Below, piece after piece: positions 24,510-32,991 of a DNA stretch of 44,949 bases. The notes under the pieces were generated by a model, which saw only the letters and a program-made list of their open reading frames with translations, had not been told where the DNA came from and searched no databases. The stretch is taken from assembly GCA_024762535.1 (NCBI GenBank), contig JANTHG010000002.1:1-44949 (forward strand), given 5' to 3'. Source of the DNA: Calditrichaceae bacterium. GTDB taxonomy: Bacteria; Calditrichota; Calditrichia; Calditrichales; Calditrichaceae. How positions within the stretch are numbered: position 1 is the stretch's first letter; every line of letters begins with the position of its first letter. The translations under genes were made by a program, and so were the position numbers.

Positions 24510-26891
24510 ATGAAAATCACATACAACTGGCTCAAAGAATATATTGATGTAGATTTAACACCACAGGCCTTGGCCGACAAACTGACCAATGTGGGTTTTG
24601 AAGTAGAAGAACTCATACCGTTGTTGCAGCCCTTTAGCGGTGTGGTAGTTGGTAAAGTGGAATCGGTTTCCAAGCATCCCGATGCCAACAAACTTTCCCT
24701 TTGTACTGTCAACGATGGCGCTGAAACATTTCAGGTGATATGCGGTGCCGCCAATGTGGCGGAAGGTCAGATAGTGCCATTCGCAAAAGTGGGCGCTCGT
24801 TTGCCCGGTGATTTTAAAATTAAAAAAGCTAAAATCCGTGGGGTGGAATCCTTTGGTATGATCTGTTCCAAAGAAGAACTGGGACTCGAAAAAAAATCCG
24901 AAGGTATCTGGCCGTTTGAACAGGCCGAGCCTCTTGGAACCGATGTGTTTGAGATGCTCAACCGCAATCCGGATTACATCTACGACTTTTTTATCACACC
25001 TAACCGTCCGGACTGCCTGAATCTTATCGGCATTGCGCGGGAAGTTTCCGCGATTACCGGGAAACCGCTTAAAATGCCTGAAGTTACAATTCAGGAAGAT
25101 ACCTCCGCTGAGATTGCTGATTTTATTAAGGTGCATATCCACGATACGGAAGGTTGCCAGCGTTATGCGGCCCGCGTTATCCGAAATGTAACCATTGCCC
25201 CCAGTCCGGAATGGATGCAGCAGCGCCTGGAAGCAGTAGGTATCCGCCCTATTAACAATATTGTGGATATAACCAATTATGTACTGATGGAAACGGGGCA
25301 GCCCCTACACGCCTTTGATTTAAAAGAAATCAGGGGAAAAGAAATCCATGTACGCGCCAGTAGACCGGGTGAAAAATTTACCACATTGGATGACAAAGAA
25401 CGTAGCTTGCCGGAAAACACGGTAATGATTTGCGATGCCGAACGGGCCGTAGCTATCGGCGGAATTATGGGTGGACAAAATTCAGAAGTATCACCCGCAA
25501 CAACCGACATCCTTTTGGAAAGCGCCTATTTTAAGCCCACGCGGATCGCCTTTGCCGGAAAAAAACTGGGACTGTCTTCCGAAGCGTCTCAGCGCTTTGA
25601 ACGCGGTGCTGACCCCAATAATGTGCTAAATGCTTTAAATCGGGCAGCTTCGTTAATGGCAGAACTGGCCGGCGGTCATCTTGTGCATGGAATTGATGAT
25701 GTCTATCCTAAGGAAATTAAGCCCGCACGCGTTCCCTTTGATCCCGAAAAAATTAATCGTCTGCTTGGTACATCATTCAGCAGGCAAGAAATCAAAGAAA
25801 AATTAACGCGGCTCCAATTAAACGTTGCAAACGATTATGTGGAAGCGCCTACCTTTAGAGTGGATTTAAAAATTAACGTGGATTTGGCGGAAGAAGTAGC
25901 CCGGCTGGTAAACCTGACCAATTTACCAACCAATGAAACCACTGAAATTAACTATGAAATACCGCAGCCCGAAATTGAACAGCGCATAAATTTTGTACGC
26001 CAAAAAATGCTGGAAATGAACTTGCAGGAAGCCTTTTCCGCCAGTATGCTCAAGCAATCCGAGGCAGCGCTGTTTCAGAATGGAGAGCTCATTTCCATTC
26101 TGAATCCCATTAGCGATGATTTGACAACGATGCGTCCGTCACTCCTGCCAGGTTTGCTGCGCGCAGTGAATCATAACATCAACCGAAATATGACAGATGT
26201 ACGTTTGTTCGAAATCGGTCGTATTTTTACCAATTATCGCGAAAACAATTTGCCCGATCAACCCTATAGCCTGGCTATGATTCAAACCGGGAATCGTCAA
26301 CCGGAAGATTGGGGAAACGTATCCGTTCCTGTTGATTTTTATGATATTAAGGGCTATCTCGAAAATTTTGTTTCTAAAATAGCGCTTGACAATTTTGCTT
26401 TTATTTTATATGATAAAAGCAGTTATTTTATGAGTACGGAAACCGTTGCGTTATTGGTAAAAGATACGGTCATTGGATTTTGTGGCAGGGTTGAACCGGA
26501 AGTTTGCGCGGCCTTTGGTATTGAACAGGCTGTTTACGCTTTCGAATTAAACCTCGATGCGTTATCCGGTTTAATAAATTACCAAAGGCACTATCAGCCC
26601 ATTTCCCGCTTCCCGTATTCGGAACGGGATATGGCACTGGTCCTGGATGATGAAATTCCTGCCGCTGATATTTTAAATGAAATTCGTAAGCACGGCGGAA
26701 AACTATTAAAACATCTCGCTGTATTTGATGTATTCAAAGGCGATTCCATCCCCGAAGGGAAAAAGAGCATTGCGATACGCCTGCGTTTTCAGTCTTTGGA
26801 TCGTACACTTAGTGATAAGGAAGTGGATAAAGTGTTCCGTAATATCATTAAACGAATGGAAAATACTTTTAACGCAAGTTTGCGGAATTAA
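24510..26891 (+). CDS. pheT: Phenylalanyl-tRNA synthetase beta subunit
   Basis: A 793-residue beta subunit. In order: N-terminal MKITYNWLKEYID, EMAP/tRNA-binding domain (about 40-150, VGKVESVSKHPDANKLSLC), B3/B4 editing domain (NNIVDITNYVLMETGQPLHAFD), B5 domain, a catalytic-like core, and the C-terminal FDX-ACB anticodon domain (FPYSERDMALVLDDEIPA to LSDKEVDKVFRNIIKRME). It edits Tyr-tRNA-Phe and binds the tRNA. Its length matches E. coli PheT (795). The next coding region begins two bases after its stop. Confidence 0.97.
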   Translation: MKITYNWLKEYIDVDLTPQALADKLTNVGFEVEELIPLLQPFSGVVVGKVESVSKHPDANKLSLCTVNDGAETFQVICGAANVAEGQIVPFAKVGARLPGDFKIKKAKIRGVESFGMICSKEELGLEKKSEGIWPFEQAEPLGTDVFEMLNRNPDYIYDFFITPNRPDCLNLIGIAREVSAITGKPLKMPEVTIQEDTSAEIADFIKVHIHDTEGCQRYAARVIRNVTIAPSPEWMQQRLEAVGIRPINNIVDITNYVLMETGQPLHAFDLKEIRGKEIHVRASRPGEKFTTLDDKERSLPENTVMICDAERAVAIGGIMGGQNSEVSPATTDILLESAYFKPTRIAFAGKKLGLSSEASQRFERGADPNNVLNALNRAASLMAELAGGHLVHGIDDVYPKEIKPARVPFDPEKINRLLGTSFSRQEIKEKLTRLQLNVANDYVEAPTFRVDLKINVDLAEEVARLVNLTNLPTNETTEINYEIPQPEIEQRINFVRQKMLEMNLQEAFSASMLKQSEAALFQNGELISILNPISDDLTTMRPSLLPGLLRAVNHNINRNMTDVRLFEIGRIFTNYRENNLPDQPYSLAMIQTGNRQPEDWGNVSVPVDFYDIKGYLENFVSKIALDNFAFILYDKSSYFMSTETVALLVKDTVIGFCGRVEPEVCAAFGIEQAVYAFELNLDALSGLINYQRHYQPISRFPYSERDMALVLDDEIPAADILNEIRKHGGKLLKHLAVFDVFKGDSIPEGKKSIAIRLRFQSLDRTLSDKEVDKVFRNIIKRMENTFNASLRN

Positions 26892-26893
26892 CT

Positions 26894-27187
26894 ATGCGAC
26901 TGGATCAGTTTGATAAATTAAAGCATCTGGTTGAAAAATTATTGGATTCTCATAGGGAAGCCAATTTCAAGCTGGTTCGTCTGCAGCGGGAAAATGCAGA
27001 GCTGAAGCAGCAATTAGAAGTATTTAGGAATTTGCCTCCGGATTTGGATGAAGCATTCCTAAAAGAAGTACTAACCGAGAATGAAAGGCTAAAGGATAAA
27101 AACCAAACTGTTCAAACTCAATTGGGTGAATTAGTAACCCAGTTAGAAAGCCGAATACAACGGCATATTAATGGTGTTGATTTTTAA
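26894..27187 (+). CDS. Small coiled-coil protein between pheT and zapA (ZapB-like position)
   Basis: A 97-residue, almost wholly helical protein with heptad-like spacing: QFDKLKHLVEKLLDSH, then LVRLQRENAELKQQLEVF, and ENERLKDKNQTVQTQLGELV. It begins two bases after the pheT stop and ends 13 bases before zapA. No enzymatic residues are visible. Its size, coiled-coil nature and location next to zapA suggest a divisome accessory role similar to ZapB, but I see no sequence proof of homology. Confidence 0.7.
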   Translation: MRLDQFDKLKHLVEKLLDSHREANFKLVRLQRENAELKQQLEVFRNLPPDLDEAFLKEVLTENERLKDKNQTVQTQLGELVTQLESRIQRHINGVDF

Positions 27188-27200
27188 GTAAAGGGAAAAA

Positions 27201-27488
27201 ATGGCTCCAGGCCAATTACGCGTAAATATCTTTGGCACAGAATACACGCTCATTTCGGATGATGATGCCGAATATGTACAAGAAATAGGGCGGTATCTTG
27301 ATGAAAAAATGCGAGAAATTGATAAAAACCAATCAATTAAATCTGCCAGCAAAGTGGCGGTACTGGCTGCTTTAAATATTGCGGATGAGCTGTTTCAGGA
27401 GCGAAAATATACACAAAAATTATTAAATCAACTTAATGAAGAGGCGCGAAAGATAAACCATTCTATTGTTGATTTCCTGGATGAATAG
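27201..27488 (+). CDS. zapA: Cell division protein ZapA
   Basis: A 95-residue ZapA-family protein: LRVNIFGTEYTLISDDDAEYVQEIGRYLDEKM, followed by the helix VAVLAALNIADELFQERK and a C-terminal coiled coil. ZapA crosslinks FtsZ filaments at midcell. The ribosome-binding site AAAGGG lies upstream. The gene is followed at once by a 6S-like RNA, an arrangement seen in many bacteria, which supports both calls. Confidence 0.93.
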   Translation: MAPGQLRVNIFGTEYTLISDDDAEYVQEIGRYLDEKMREIDKNQSIKSASKVAVLAALNIADELFQERKYTQKLLNQLNEEARKINHSIVDFLDE

Positions 27489-27502
27489 GTTTATCTTGAT
27501 TT

Positions 27503-27682
27503 AAAACCCTGTTACCTGTAAACGGGTAATAATAGGACCAACACCATTAAAACAGGGAACTGAACTCCGGACGTGAAATGCAGGCCCCACCCTCGGGTGA
27601 GTGGAAGCGTAAAGCGTGCGGGAGGTACCCATCATGCTTTAATAAGGTTCTATTTCCGTGTACGGTGGCAGGGTTTTTGTTT
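27503..27682 (+). ncRNA. ssrS: 6S RNA (likely)
   Basis: The noncoding stretch between zapA and rny is enclosed by a long closing stem: AAAACCCTGTTACC (27503-27516) pairs with GGTGGCAGGGTTTT (27664-27677), with two G-U pairs, and T-rich sequence follows. Inside are further short helices, such as CCACCC and GGGTGAGTGG around 27586-27604, around a presumed open bulge. The long, mostly double-stranded rod of about 175 bases directly downstream of zapA is the usual 6S configuration. 6S RNA binds the main RNA polymerase holoenzyme and reduces transcription in stationary phase. A covariance search was not possible, so other structured RNAs are not excluded. Confidence 0.75.
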
Positions 27683-27705
27683 TTTAGCAGAACTTAGGAG
27701 AAAAA

Positions 27706-29262
27706 ATGTCAGTAACAGCACTGTTAATCTGGATCGGAATACTGATTGTTGGATTTGCAGCCGGTTGGCTATTCAATTCTTTTTTGGGAAACAAAAGCTT
27801 AACGTCTGCTCAAAAAGAAGCAGCAGAGTTATTAAAAGAAGCTAACGAGGATGCAGAAGCAAGTAAAAAAGAAAAACTGATTGAACTGGAAGATGAAATT
27901 TATCAAAAACGGCAGGAACTAGAGCAGGAATTTCGTTCTAAAAAAAGCGCTTTAAAAAGAGAAGAAGATGAGTTACTTACCAGAGAAAACAACCTGGAAC
28001 GAAAAGCGGATCTTATTGCCAAAAAAGAACATGATATAGAATTCCACCAACGAGATATTAAAAATCGTGAAAATCAGTTACGCATTAAACAGCAACGCTT
28101 AGATCATCTACTGGATGAAGAGAATCTGCGGTTGGAACGTATTGCCGGTTTGTCACGTGAAGAGGCTAAAAAGACCCTCATGGATAATTTGGTTGATTCT
28201 GTTAAAGCAGAGGCTGCAGATACTGCCTTTAAAATTTTAGAAGATGCGCAAAAGAACGCTCAGTCAAAAGCTAAAGAAGTAATCATTACGGCAATGGAAC
28301 AGACCGCTACGGATCACGCGGTCGAATCCACTGTTTCAATTGTCTCTTTGCCCTCCGATGATATGAAAGGGCGCATTATCGGACGGGAAGGGCGAAATAT
28401 TCGTGCTTTTGAAATTGTAACCGGTGTGGATGTGATCGTGGATGATACGCCTAATACGGTCATATTAAGCGGATACGACCCTTTTCGCAGAGAACTGGCA
28501 CGTTTAACTATGGATAAGCTGGTGTCGGATGGTCGTATTCATCCAGGCCGAATTGAAGAGACCTACGAAAAAACCGTGAAAGATATGAATGAATATCTGA
28601 CGGAATTAGGGGAACAAGCGCTTTTGGAAACAGGTGTGCATGGCATTCATCCGGATATTATTGTTACACTCGGTAAATTACGTTTCCGTACCAGTTATGG
28701 CCAAAATGTGTTGCAGCATAGTAAAGAAGTTGCTACTATTGCCGGAATTATGGCATCTGAGCTGGGATTGGATGAAAGCATGGCTAAACGAGCAGGAATT
28801 TTACATGATATTGGTCGGGGTGTGGAACGACATTCCGAAGGCAGTCACTGTCAAATAGGATATGATTTTATTAAACGCTATGGGGAACCGCCCATTGTTT
28901 TAAATGCTATTATAGGGCATCATGGCGAAGTAGAAGCTATTTCACCTATTACAATTTTGGTTATGATCGCCAATGAAATCAGTCGCAGTCGTCCGGGTGC
29001 ACGGCGCGATGTGATCGAAAATTTTGTTAGACGTATGCAAAATATGGAAGAATGTGCCCAGTCCTTTGAAGGCGTTAAATTGGCCTATGCCATTCAGGCA
29101 GGTAAAGAAGTACGGGTCATTATTGATCACGAAAAAATTGATGATGCACGCAGTCACCAACTGACAACAGATATCGCGCATAAAATAGAAAGTGAAATAG
29201 ACTATCCCGGACAGGTGAAAGTGGTTGCCATCAGGGAATTCCGTGCTATTGACTTTGCATAA
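27706..29262 (+). CDS. rny: Ribonuclease Y
   Basis: A 518-residue membrane-anchored endoribonuclease that starts mRNA decay. An N-terminal transmembrane helix (LLIWIGILIVGFAAGWLF, about 4-23) leads into a long charged coiled coil (about 35-190), then a KH domain (MKGRIIGREGRNIRAFEIVT) and an HD domain (RAGILHDIGRGVERHSEGSH with the metal-binding HD pair; IIGHHGEVEA). A TTAGGAG ribosome-binding site precedes the ATG. Length matches Bacillus RNase Y (520). It is directly downstream of the 6S-like RNA and 12 bp upstream of folD. Confidence 0.97.
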   Translation: MSVTALLIWIGILIVGFAAGWLFNSFLGNKSLTSAQKEAAELLKEANEDAEASKKEKLIELEDEIYQKRQELEQEFRSKKSALKREEDELLTRENNLERKADLIAKKEHDIEFHQRDIKNRENQLRIKQQRLDHLLDEENLRLERIAGLSREEAKKTLMDNLVDSVKAEAADTAFKILEDAQKNAQSKAKEVIITAMEQTATDHAVESTVSIVSLPSDDMKGRIIGREGRNIRAFEIVTGVDVIVDDTPNTVILSGYDPFRRELARLTMDKLVSDGRIHPGRIEETYEKTVKDMNEYLTELGEQALLETGVHGIHPDIIVTLGKLRFRTSYGQNVLQHSKEVATIAGIMASELGLDESMAKRAGILHDIGRGVERHSEGSHCQIGYDFIKRYGEPPIVLNAIIGHHGEVEAISPITILVMIANEISRSRPGARRDVIENFVRRMQNMEECAQSFEGVKLAYAIQAGKEVRVIIDHEKIDDARSHQLTTDIAHKIESEIDYPGQVKVVAIREFRAIDFA

Positions 29263-29274
29263 AGGATAACGGAA

Positions 29275-30177
29275 ATGCATTCTGTACCCGAAGAAAAACT
29301 TTTAAAAGGAAAGCCTGTTTCGGAACATGTATATAACCGGTTAGGCGAACAACTTTCCTTTTTAAAATCCAATAACGTTACACCCAAACTAACTGTAATT
29401 CTCGTGGGCGAAGACCCTGCCTCACAAGTGTATGTACGCCGTAAAGGCAAGGCCTGTGAGAAATTAGGCATTCTCTCCGAAACGATTACACTCCCGGCAG
29501 AAACCAGTGAAGAAACTCTGCTTGCGCGTATTCAGGAATTGAATACCGATGATTCCAACCACGGCATTTTGGTACAGTTGCCCCTTCCATCTCATATCGA
29601 TGAAAATCGTGTGATTCGTGCCATCAATCCAGCAAAGGATGTGGATTGTTTTCATCCACAGAATGTAGGGCTGCTGGTCAGTGGTAACCCGTATGTATTA
29701 CCTTGTACACCTGCTGGTATTATGGAAATGCTTGATTATTACAACATCCCTACTTCCGGGAAACATGTGGTAGTGGCCGGACGCAGCAATATTGTGGGTA
29801 AACCTATGGCTAATCTATTGGTGCAAAAAAATAATAGAGCTAATGCTACGGTTACGGTTGTGCATAGTCGTACGCAAAATATGGCGGAACTTACCAAACA
29901 GGCCGATATCCTGATTGCCGCAATAGGGAAGCCCCGTTTTTTTACCGCCGAACACATTTCTAATGGAACGGTAGTGGTGGATGTGGGCATTAATCGCATC
30001 GATGCTGATACGGAAAAAGGGTATAAATTGGTAGGCGATGTAGATTTGGATTCGGTCAGTACCCTAGTTGAAAAAATAACACCGGTGCCCGGTGGGGTTG
30101 GCCCCATGACCATTGCCATGCTCATGCAAAATACAGTTTTGGCAGCGGCCGCTCAGGAAAATGTCGTCTTTCCGTAA
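29275..30177 (+). CDS. folD: Bifunctional methylene-THF dehydrogenase/cyclohydrolase FolD
   Basis: A 300-residue FolD, interconverting 5,10-methylene-, methenyl- and 10-formyl-tetrahydrofolate with NADP. Motifs: VGEDPASQVYVRRKGKACEK with the catalytic Tyr and Lys, GILVQLPLPSHID, KDVDCFHPQNVG, VVAGRSNIVGKPMANLL for nucleotide binding, and the C-terminal PVPGGVGPMTIAMLM. Formyl-THF feeds purine synthesis and initiator-tRNA formylation, which suits a translation-centred neighbourhood. Length is normal. Confidence 0.97.
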   Translation: MHSVPEEKLLKGKPVSEHVYNRLGEQLSFLKSNNVTPKLTVILVGEDPASQVYVRRKGKACEKLGILSETITLPAETSEETLLARIQELNTDDSNHGILVQLPLPSHIDENRVIRAINPAKDVDCFHPQNVGLLVSGNPYVLPCTPAGIMEMLDYYNIPTSGKHVVVAGRSNIVGKPMANLLVQKNNRANATVTVVHSRTQNMAELTKQADILIAAIGKPRFFTAEHISNGTVVVDVGINRIDADTEKGYKLVGDVDLDSVSTLVEKITPVPGGVGPMTIAMLMQNTVLAAAAQENVVFP

Positions 30178-30241
30178 CAGAAGGAAACAAATTCGTGCTC
30201 TGTTCCGTTTAGACTATTAGCTGTATAAAAAAGAGGGAACG

Positions 30242-30583
30242 ATGGGCGAGCTTTTCATTATACTTCTCATAGCGGTTAGTGTTTTGCTAATTGTGCAGAT
30301 TGTTGCCTTGTTTCGCATCCGTTATTTAACACGCCAGTTGCGTTACACTCTGCATACGATGCGGCAGGCATTCGGTTTTCTGCAAAAGAGTGAATTACCT
30401 GCCGAAGTACGTCGTTGCCAGTTCTGTAAATATCGTAAAACCTATATGAAAAATAACTATTCGGGGCAGGGCAGCGCCTTTTACTATCGCTGCGGTTTAG
30501 ACGAACATCCCATTCGCTTAGACCACACCTGTAAACAATTTGAACCGGAATCTTTTTATTTTGATAAAAAAGAGCCACGTTAA
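30242..30583 (+). CDS. Membrane-anchored small Cys-rich protein, unknown function
   Basis: A 113-residue protein. An N-terminal transmembrane helix (FIILLIAVSVLLIVQIVALF, about 5-24) is followed by a basic region and a domain with four cysteines: RRCQFCKYRKTYM, YYRCGLDE and DHTCKQFEPES. The CxxC plus two later Cys could bind zinc or an iron-sulfur cluster on the cytoplasmic side; this is inference. No named family comes to mind. It lies between folD and a DUF58 gene and may share their transcript. A GAGGG ribosome-binding site precedes the ATG. Confidence 0.72.
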   Translation: MGELFIILLIAVSVLLIVQIVALFRIRYLTRQLRYTLHTMRQAFGFLQKSELPAEVRRCQFCKYRKTYMKNNYSGQGSAFYYRCGLDEHPIRLDHTCKQFEPESFYFDKKEPR

Positions 30584-30621
30584 AAGTTGAACTCTATTGA
30601 AACCCTTTGTAGATTTTTCTC

Positions 30622-31509
30622 ATGCAATCGGAACTATTAACGCCTCAAATAATTAATCGATTAAACACACTTGATTTGCAGGCCCGTCAGGTAGTGGAGG
30701 GATTCATTTCCGGATTGCATAAAAGTCCCTTTCACGGGTTCAGCGTAGAATTTTCTCAGCACCGTCCCTATTTACCGGGCGATAGTTTACGCTATGTGGA
30801 CTGGAAAGTGTATGGGCGCACGGACCGCTATTACATCAAACAGTTCGAACAGGAAACCAATCTTCGTGCACATATCCTGTTAGATGTATCCGCTTCCATG
30901 TCCTTTTCCAGTTTGGACGTCAGCAAGCGTCAGTATGCTAATGTTCTGGCAGCTGCTTTATCCTTTTTACTGATTCGCCAAAAAGACGCTACGGGACTGG
31001 TACTGTTCGATCATACGATTCGTTCCATGCTGCCGGCGCGTTCCGTGCCATCTCATTTAAAACAGATATTTTTAGAATTGGACAAAACGGAAACCGGAAC
31101 GGATACAACCATCAGTTCGGTATTACATGAAGTAGCCGAACGCATTCAACGCAGAGGTTTGATTATTATCATTTCCGATTTATTGGATGAACCCTCGGAA
31201 GTTCTCAAGGGATTGCAGCATTTTCGTTATGAGCGCCATGAGGTGCTGGTGTTTCATGTGCTTGACCCGGCGGAAATGAATTTCGGCTTTTCGGGTGATA
31301 TTGTTTTTAAAGATCTGGAATCGAATGAAACGCTTAAAACTCAACCCGAATTTATCCGTGCCGCATATCAGGAAAAAATAAACTCTTTTTTGGAAACCTA
31401 TCGAAAACAATGCCATAATAGCGGAATTGATTATTATCCGGTCGTCACATCCAGTCCCTATGATGTGGCTCTTACGGAATTTTTACTGAAACGGAAACGA
31501 TTATTATGA
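30622..31509 (+). CDS. DUF58 domain protein (vWA-like, MoxR-associated type)
   Basis: A 295-residue DUF58 protein. The N-terminal FHGFSVEFSQHRPYLPGDSLRYVDWKVYGRTDRYYIKQFEQE block is the diagnostic DUF58 motif, shown here only to position it (about 33-75); a von Willebrand A-like fold follows, with the metal-site LDVSASMSFSS (about 89-99). Members usually work with a MoxR AAA ATPase in assembly of other proteins; no moxR gene is next to it here. Its TGA overlaps the ATG of selD by four bases (ATGA), so the two are probably translationally coupled. Confidence 0.9.
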   Translation: MQSELLTPQIINRLNTLDLQARQVVEGFISGLHKSPFHGFSVEFSQHRPYLPGDSLRYVDWKVYGRTDRYYIKQFEQETNLRAHILLDVSASMSFSSLDVSKRQYANVLAAALSFLLIRQKDATGLVLFDHTIRSMLPARSVPSHLKQIFLELDKTETGTDTTISSVLHEVAERIQRRGLIIIISDLLDEPSEVLKGLQHFRYERHEVLVFHVLDPAEMNFGFSGDIVFKDLESNETLKTQPEFIRAAYQEKINSFLETYRKQCHNSGIDYYPVVTSSPYDVALTEFLLKRKRLL

Positions 31510-32567
31510 GAAAAGAAATTCGACTGACCGCATTGGTCTCCTGCGCTGGCTGAGCGAGTAAAATTGATCCGGAGTTACTGGACAAGATACTTTCTCAATT
31601 ACCTGATGCACAGCAAGATACCGCTCTGCTTGCCGGACGATCCAATGCTGAAGACGCCAGTGTGTACCGTTTGACGGATGATCTCGCGGTTGTCAATACG
31701 GTGGATATCTTTACACCGGTTGTGGATGATCCTTATGATTATGGGCGGATTGCTGCGGCAAACTCGTTAAGCGATGTGTACGCCATGGGCGGAAAACCGG
31801 TTTTAGCGCTTAATGTGTTAGCTTTTCATCAGGGCAAAATTCCTGCAGATGTGGTAGCGGATATTTTACGCGGTGCTCAGGATAAAACCCGTGAAGCCGG
31901 CTGCGTGATTGCCGGCGGGCATAGCATCCAGGATACGGAAATTAAATACGGCCTTTCCGTAACGGGAATCGTACACCCAAAAACGTTTTGGCGCAATCAT
32001 ACACCTCAGGAAGGTGATGTGCTGGTTCTGACCAAACCACTGGGCACCGGCTGTATTACTACTGCTCTTAAGCACGAAAAAGCGGATTCAGAGGATTTAT
32101 CTACTGCCATTGAATCTATGGCGGAACTGAATCGCCTGCCAGCAGAAATTTTGATTGATCAACAGATTGAAGTACATGCCTGTACCGATATAACCGGATA
32201 CGGTCTGGCAGGACATTTGGTGGAGATGCTCGACGAGTGCGGACATTCGGCACAGCTTCAATCAGGCAATTTCCCCTTGCTGCCGAATGTATTTAACTAT
32301 CTTGGAGATCCGGCCTGTCTGCCGGGCGGGTTCTATAATAACATGCTCTACAATCAGGATCATGTTTTATTACCGGAAGATATAGAGGAAGCGCAGCGCA
32401 ATATTTTATATGACCCGCAAACCAGTGGCGGCCTGCTTATAGCCTTACCGGAAAAAAATGCCAAACAGTTGCTGGTAGAATTAGAAAAACAACACTATCC
32501 TTTAAAGGCAGCTGTGATTGGTTCGGTTTTGCCCGGGCAGGATAAAAAAATTATTGTTGTTAAGTAG
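31506..32567 (+). CDS. selD: Selenophosphate synthetase SelD with in-frame TGA (selenocysteine)
   Basis: A 353-residue SelD read from ATG 31506 through TGA 31551-31553 (codon 16) as selenocysteine. It makes selenophosphate from selenide and ATP. The N-terminus reads MRKEIRLTALVSCAGUASKI; Sec16 aligns with catalytic Cys17 of E. coli SelD (GCGCKI) and Lys19 with its essential Lys20. Downstream are the ATP-site segments DDLAVVNTVDIFTPVVDDPY and AGGHSIQDTEIKYG, and PQTSGGLLIAL near the end. Homology runs without shift on both sides of the TGA, which argues against a pseudogene. A hairpin of bacterial SECIS type follows (31568-31582) and tRNA-Sec is in this window. A caller ignoring recoding would start at 31662 and lose the active site. 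It overlaps the DUF58 gene by 4 bp. Confidence 0.95.
31568..31582 (+). promoter_or_regulatory. Candidate bacterial SECIS element in selD
   Basis: TCCGG (31568-31572) pairs with CTGGA (31578-31582), one pair being G-U, around the five-base loop AGTTA. The loop begins 19 bases after the TGA and has G at its second position; known bacterial SECIS loops lie about 16-37 bases downstream with an early G. A lower helix AATTGA (31562-31567) with TCAATT (31595-31600) could extend it across a large 3' bulge. An alternative fold AGTAA/TTACT competes. Confidence 0.6.
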
Positions 32568-32578
32568 ATTCTATCGCT

Positions 32579-32932
32579 TTAATCTTCTTTAACCGGGCAA
32601 TCCAGGCGAATAAATTTTTGCTGATGAAGAGCCACAACAAATTTGGTTAATCGCTCGTAAATGGGCTCAATTTCCGGTCCAAATTGCTGGCCGAGAATTT
32701 TGCCGATTTCATCTACAGTTTTTACGCCGTCTATATTTTCCCACACCGCACTGCCAATAGGGTCCAGTTTAACTTTAAAAAATTTCGATTGCAGTAATGG
32801 TTCTATAAGTTTCTTCGCAATTGTCCATTGAAATTTAGGTTTAAGTACAACGATGCGCCCGGTTTCAGCATCAACTTCATGTTCATGCAAGGCAGTTGGA
32901 ATACATTGCATCACGTCATGGGTGGTCTTCAT
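32579..32932 (-). CDS. PqqD-like protein
   Basis: A 117-residue protein with a PqqD-type winged-helix fold: KVKLDPIGSAVWENIDGVKTVDEI and the helix EIEPIYERLTKFVVALHQQKFIRLD. PqqD domains act as peptide chaperones for radical-SAM enzymes or other RiPP pathways, but free-standing PqqD-like proteins of unknown role are common. No radical-SAM or RiPP precursor is visible nearby, so I would not claim peptide modification. The ribosome-binding site AAGGA is well placed. It lies 59 bases downstream of the OPT transporter on the same strand and is convergent with selD. Confidence 0.85.
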   Translation of the reverse strand: MKTTHDVMQCIPTALHEHEVDAETGRIVVLKPKFQWTIAKKLIEPLLQSKFFKVKLDPIGSAVWENIDGVKTVDEIGKILGQQFGPEIEPIYERLTKFVVALHQQKFIRLDCPVKED

Positions 32933-32952
32933 TCAAAATCCTTTTGGAATAA

Positions 32953-32970
32953 GGGCCGGAAACCCGGCCC
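32953..32970 (-). other. GC-rich hairpin between OPT transporter and PqqD-like gene
   Basis: GGGCCGG and CCGGCCC form a seven-pair hairpin with a four-base loop; on the minus strand it is followed by TTATTCC. It could be a weak terminator or an mRNA-stabilising hairpin after the transporter gene. Confidence 0.55.
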
Positions 32971-32991
32971 GTGGTTCGTTTTCATAGAGTT

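Noticed and set aside
24555-25142. 195-codon minus-strand ORF
   Set aside because: Antisense shadow of pheT with no recognisable motifs.
27573-27845. 90-codon plus-strand ORF over the zapA-rny gap
   Set aside because: It runs through the 6S-like RNA and into rny out of frame; no family resemblance.
31557-31579. AGTAA/TTACT hairpin as the SECIS element
   Set aside because: Its 13-base loop begins only eight bases after the TGA, closer than known bacterial SECIS loops; the 31568-31582 hairpin fits better.
31662-32567. selD as a truncated gene or pseudogene starting at 31662
   Set aside because: Conserved SelD sequence continues upstream in the same frame through the TGA to an ATG, and tRNA-Sec is present; recoding explains it better.
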